The position numbers and the translations under genes are program-made. The notes below the pieces were generated by a model. That model did not search any database and was not told where the DNA came from. It saw only the letters and a list, made by a program, of their open reading frames with translations. From Clitoria ternatea (taxonomy: Eukaryota; Streptophyta; Magnoliopsida; Fabales; Fabaceae), in NCBI GenBank assembly GCA_037962975.1, contig CM075671.1, positions 13,253,001 through 13,317,000 of the forward strand: DNA of 64,000 nucleotides, in the 5' to 3' direction. This document shows, one piece after another, positions 59,445 through 64,000 of the stretch. Every line of letters begins with the position of its first letter. The stretch's first letter is position 1.

Positions 59445-62400
59445 TTAATTCTCCCCCTCATCAGAACACTTATGTAAGCGTCGAAGACCAATCTTCTGTA
59501 CTAGTTGCTCGAAGACTTTGGTTGGTAATGACTTTGTAAAGATATCTGCTAGATTCTCGCATGATCGGACTTGCTGGACATTTATTTCACCATTCTTTAT
59601 AAGATCATGAGTAAAGAAAAATTTTGGTGAAATATGTTTTGTCCTATCTCCTTTAATATAGCCCTCCTTTAACTGAGAAATACAAGCTGCATTATCTTCA
59701 CATAAAATTGTTGGTGGTAGCTTTCCAACATGCAAGCCATAAGTTTCTTGAATATGTTGAATCATAGATCTCAACCAAACACATTCTCGACTTGTTTCAT
59801 GTAATGCTAAGATTTCAGCATGATTAGATGATGTTACTGTGATCGTTTGTTTTACGGATCTCCATGAAATTGTTGTATCACCACATGTGAACAAATATCC
59901 TGTTTGTGATCGACCATTATGAGGATCAAACAAATACCCTGCATCTGCATAACAATTAGGTTTGCCTTAGATACATATGGGAAAAATAAACCCATGTCTA
60001 TTGTACCTCTAATGTAGCGAAATGTGTGTTTAATCCCATTCCAATGTCTTTTTGTGGGTAAAGAACTATGTCTTGCTAACAAATTAACAGCAAATGATAT
60101 ATCAGGTCGTGTATGACTAGCAAGATACATTAGTGCACCAATTGCACTGAGATATGGTACTTCAAGACCGAGTAGTTCTTCATTTTTTTTCCTAAGGTCG
60201 AAAAGGATCTTTGCTCACTTCAAGTGACCTTACAACCATTGGACTGCTCAATGGGTGTGATTTGTCCATATAGAACCGTTTTAGCACCTTGTAAGTATAA
60301 GTCTTCTGGTGCATTAAGATTCATTCCTTTAAATATTCTAATTGTAATCCGAGACAAAACTTTGTTTTTCCCAAGTCTTTCATCTCGAATTCCTTTTTTA
60401 AGCAATTTACAGCCTTTGAGAGCTCTTTAGGAGTTCCGATGATGTTTAAATCATCTACATAAATTGTAATTATAACAAACTCTTTTCCCAATCTTTTCAT
60501 AAAAACACATGGACAAATCGGGTCATTTTTATACCCTTCTTTCAACAAATATTCACTGAGACAATTATATCACATACGTCCAGATTGTTTCAGTCTGTAA
60601 AAAGATTTATTCAATTTAATTGAATAATTTTCTTGAGGATTTGTCTTGTATGCTTCAGGCAAATTAAATCCTTCAGGGATTTTCATATATATGTCATTTT
60701 CAATTGATCCATATAAATATGCTGCAACAACATCCATAAGACGTAAGTCAAGCCTTTCACGGATTGCCAAACTTATCAAGTATCGAAAAGTAGTGGCATC
60801 CATCACTGGTGAATATGTTTCTTCGAAATCAATACTAGGTCTTTATGAGAATCCTTGTGCAACAAGTCTTGCTTTGTATCGCACAATTTCTCCATTTTCA
60901 TTTCTTTTTCTCGTAAAGACCCATTTGTACCCAACTTGTTTTACACCTTTGGGTGTTTGGACTACAGGCCCAAAAACTTTACGTTTTGTAAGTGAGTTTA
61001 ACTCTTCTTGCATTGCATCTTTTCACTTTGGCCAATCATTTCTCTGTGCACATTCTTTAACAGATTTTGGCTCATGATTTTTATCATCATTTATAATATC
61101 AAGAGCTACTTTGAATGCAAAAATTTCATCAACATCGACTTCAAGTCGATTCCATTGTATACCATCCATGACATAATTTATCGAGATCTCTTTGTTTGTA
61201 TCAATTTCAGGTACCTTAGTTTCTTCTGGATTTGAAACTTTGATTATGTCAGGAGCCTCTACTGCAGTCTTTATATCCTCAATTCGACCATCCTCTTTAT
61301 TTACTTTTCTTTTCCGAGGATTTTTATCTTTAGAACCAACAGGTCTGCCATGTTTTATTTTGGCTTCAGACTCATTTACAAATTTAGATTGTCCTTCAGG
61401 GATATCAATCTTTATTGGAGTATTAACAGCTGGTATGTGTGACTTAGTCACTCTTTTTGGATCAGCAAATGCATTAGGTAATTGGTTTGCTAAATTTTGC
61501 AAACTAATTATTTTCTGAACTTCTAGTTCAGATTGCTTTGTTCGAGGATCAAGATGTGAGAGAGATATCTCATTCCAACTGATCCTTTTATCCAACTGTT
61601 TATTTTCTCCCCCTAATGGTGGGAAAATAGATTCATCAAAATGACAATCAGTAAAACGAGCTGTAAATAAATCACCTGTTAAAGGTTCAAGATATTTTAT
61701 TATTGATGGACTTTCATATCCAACATATATTCCCAACCTTCTTTGAGGTCTCATCTTAGTGCGTTGCGGAGGAGAGATAGGAACATATACCGCACTTCCA
61801 AAGATTCTTAGATGGGAAATATTTGATTCTTTACCATGAACCAATTGTAAAAGGGAATATTCATGATTACTTGTAGGCCTGATGCGAATAAGTGCTGCCG
61901 CATGCAAGATTGCATGCCCTCAAGTTGAAATTGGGAGTTTTGATCTCATTAACAATGGTCTTGCTATCAATTTCAAACGTTTAATCAATGATTCAGCAAG
62001 TCCATTTTGTGTATGAACATGTGCTACAGGATGTTCAACATCAATTTCAATTGACATACAATAATCATTAAATGATTGAGATGTGAATTCACCAGCGTTA
62101 TCAAGGCGTATTTTCTTAATTGGATAATCAGGAAAATGAGCTCTTAAACGAATTAATTGAGCTAGTAATCTCGCAAACGCCTGGTTGCGAGTTGATAATA
62201 AGCAAACATGTGACCATCTAGTTGATGCATCAATTAAAACCATAAAATATCTAAATGGTCCACATGAAGGGTGTATTGGTCCACAAATATCACCTTGTAT
62301 ACGCTCTAAAAATATAAGTGATTCATTCCCAATTTTCATTGGTGATGGCCGAATGATTAATTTTCCTTGAGAACAAGCAACACATGAGAAATTCTTAGTT

Positions 62401-62950
62401 TGCATAATTTGTCTGCTGGACAAACAATGACCATTTGAATTCTTAACTATTTTTTGCATCATAATTGATCCAGGATGGCCTAATCGTTCATGCCAGATAA
62501 CAAAGTCACTCTTATTTGTAAACTTCTGGTTTACAATGACATTTGTTTCAACTGTACTAATATAAGTATAGTACAAACCGGAGGAAAATGAAGGTAATTT
62601 TTCCAATATACATTTCTTATCAGAAATTAACTTTGTGATGTAAAGATATTCATCTTTTCCTTTATTTGTGGTCTCAATATGATATCCATTTCTGCGGATA
62701 TCCTTAAAACTTAATAAATTTCTTTGAGACTTCTTAGAATATAATGCACTTTCAATGTGCAATTTTGTTCATCCAAGTAACAAAATACTGGCTCTGTCGG
62801 AGCCTTCAATTATATTTATACTACCAGATATAGTATTAACATTGGCTTCTTGTTTTTCTATATGGTAGAAAAATATTTCTCATTCTTGAGAATGGTATGA
62901 GTTGTTGCACTGTCTGCGAGACATATATCTTCATCATTCACATGAGCATT
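59445..62950 (-). pseudogene. copia pol: protease, integrase, reverse transcriptase, RNase H, disrupted
   Basis: Protease DSATTH is at 62897-62914 in a shifted frame. Integrase: HHCC finger (HERLGHPG...CVACSQGK), Asp residues in GDICGPIHP and DNAGEF, and Glu in NGLAES, within 62762-61920. An acidic linker follows to 61023. The RT is in pieces (60806-60570, 60548-60321) with the YVDD box (about 60455-60475). RNase H ends at 59445 with the SNHAEI and EDNAACI motifs. Frames break near 62762-62880, 61907-61920, 60850, 60548-60570, 60130-60320 and 59850-59933. Stops are also present, for example before 60570. All catalytic signatures are legible but no continuous polyprotein exists. Confidence 0.9.
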
Positions 62951-63075
62951 CATTCTTCATTAAATAAATAAAAATAAATCATGAGTAAAATATAATTAAC
63001 AATAATATTTAACAAAATTTTATTGATAAAGACAAAATTTACAACAAAATAAATTACATAAAACATTAAAATAAT

Positions 63076-64000
63076 TTATTTGGGGGCACTCCCTTCTCCA
63101 ACCGAGTGGTCAATTTCTTCTTCAGGAAGAGCAAGAAAATCATCAACACTAAAGTCAGAGAAATCATCATCTATACCAGTAAAATTTGTCTCTATTATTT
63201 TCCCTTTATTTTTAAGGGATTTTTGGTATAGATCTACGAGATGCTTTAGTGTGCGACAAACTCGAGACCAGTGTCCTTTGCTACCACAACGATAGCAGAT
63301 GTTTTTAGTTTGTTCGCTATTTTGAGCATCTGTCCCTTTTTTCATAAGTTCTTTATTTTTCCATGTGAATGATGATCTCTTATCATTTCGACCATGACCA
63401 CGGCCAAAACCATATCCACGACCAATACCATGTCCCCGAGCATTACCTCGTCCACGACCGCGGCTACGGCCACGACCACGACCATGAGTATTATGATCGT
63501 GCGTCGCTACATTCACTTCTGGGAATGGAGCAGTTCCAGTTGGACGGGATTCATGATTTTGCATAAGCAATTCATTATTTTGCTCAGCCACAAGGAGACA
63601 AGTAATTAATTCAGAATATTTTGTAAAGCCCTTTTGGCGATATTGCTGCTGCAGGAGCAAATTGGATGCATGAAAAGTAGAGAATGTCTTTTCTAACATG
63701 TCACTTTCAGTGACTTGTTCTCCACATAATTTCAATCTCGAAGTAATTCTAAACATTGCAGAATTATACTCATTTACGGATTTAAAATCTTGAAATCGTA
63801 AATGCATCCATTCATAACGGGCTTTTGGAAGAATTATATCCTTTTGATGGTCGTATCTTTCTTTTAGATTATTCCACAGAACAAGAGGGTCTTTAACTGT
63901 TAAGTATTCATTTTTTAACCCTTCATGGATATGGTGGCGTAAAAATATCATGGCTTTAGCTTTATCTTGACTAGATGCCTGATTTTCATTTTTAATGGTG
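63076..64000 (-). CDS. copia gag, 3' part, open to the window edge
   Basis: An open frame of about 308 codons continues past the right edge. It contains the copia-type gag helical domain (LWNNLKERYDHQKDIILPKA, then RLKLCGEQVTE), an RGRG-rich nucleic-acid-binding stretch (about 63380-63500), and one CCHC knuckle (CYRCGSKGHWSRVC, about 63245-63295). An acidic tail follows (DDDFSDFSVDDFLALPEEE). It is intact as far as visible, unlike pol of the same element. Gag packages the element's RNA into particles. Confidence 0.85.
   Translation of the reverse strand, partial: TIKNENQASSQDKAKAMIFLRHHIHEGLKNEYLTVKDPLVLWNNLKERYDHQKDIILPKARYEWMHLRFQDFKSVNEYNSAMFRITSRLKLCGEQVTESDMLEKTFSTFHASNLLLQQQYRQKGFTKYSELITCLLVAEQNNELLMQNHESRPTGTAPFPEVNVATHDHNTHGRGRGRSRGRGRGNARGHGIGRGYGFGRGHGRNDKRSSFTWKNKELMKKGTDAQNSEQTKNICYRCGSKGHWSRVCRTLKHLVDLYQKSLKNKGKIIETNFTGIDDDFSDFSVDDFLALPEEEIDHSVGEGSAPK

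Larger units (their letters stand above)
59110..64000 (-). mobile_element. Ty1/copia retrotransposon, partial, degenerate
   Basis: Minus orientation; the 3' LTR is at 59110-59301 and the coding region extends to the right edge, where the 5' part is cut off. Domain order from 5' to 3': gag, protease, integrase, reverse transcriptase, RNase H. Integrase ahead of RT marks Ty1/copia. It is inserted in the intron of kinase copy C. The likely target duplication GTGGC (59105-59109) cannot be checked because the other end is outside. Confidence 0.92.

Noticed and set aside
1..64000. tRNA, rRNA or known small RNA genes
   Set aside because: No cloverleaf with A and B boxes or rRNA-like stretch was recognised by eye; a covariance-model scan was not possible here.

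Overview
This is plant nuclear DNA, AT-rich and full of introns and LTR retrotransposons. It is most likely from a legume, perhaps the bean/soybean tribe. That placement rests on overall impression (the receptor-kinase paralogues and the style of the repeats) and is not proven. The telomere-type repeat inside one LTR is the plant CCCTAAA form.

Layout. 1-7.0 kb: an LTR-like remnant, then a dead PIF/Harbinger transposase gene. A 3.68-kb noncoding LTR-like element is inserted beside the first catalytic Asp. 9.3-14.7 kb: an intact five-exon gene for a 580-residue Ser/Thr/Pro-rich basic protein. 15.1-15.9 kb and 18.7-19.2 kb: two fold-back (MITE-like) elements. Between them, at 16.1-16.6 kb, is a small two-exon gene of unknown function whose intron appears to start with GC. 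19.5-19.9 kb: a single-exon PH-domain gene (PH1-like). 20.5-29.2 kb: two intact, tandem, minus-strand LRR receptor-like kinases of subfamily XII. 32.1-45.0 kb: a nest in which a 3.1-kb LTR-like element contains a 9.7-kb Ty3/gypsy chromovirus (Tekay/Del-like) with both LTRs, PBS, PPT and TSD. 45-54 kb: gene-poor DNA with a decayed gypsy-type ORF and two unusual arrays of short palindromes. 53.9-54.9 kb: duplicated flanks of the kinase locus. 56.4-59.1 kb: a third, inverted and dead kinase copy. Its intron is split by a Ty1/copia element that runs off the right edge.

How the genes work together. The two intact kinases are non-RD receptor kinases of the type that senses microbial patterns. The third copy is a pseudogene of the same family, so the locus behaves like a small birth-and-death receptor cluster under heavy retrotransposon load. 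The other three genes (Ser/Thr/Pro-rich protein, small unknown protein, PH1) show no functional link to the kinases.

The least expected signals are three. (1) Palindrome arrays at 50.8-51.2 kb and 51.7-52.4 kb, and a related one at 3.14-3.26 kb, have spacings close to whole helical turns (about 20, 41, 52, 61 and 72 bp). The first two abut TATA-like boxes on the minus strand. (2) A 40-bp CCCTAAA tract replaces a few bases exactly where transcription of the gypsy 5' LTR is expected to begin. (3) The upstream kilobase of the gypsy LTR is a degenerate 15-bp minisatellite.
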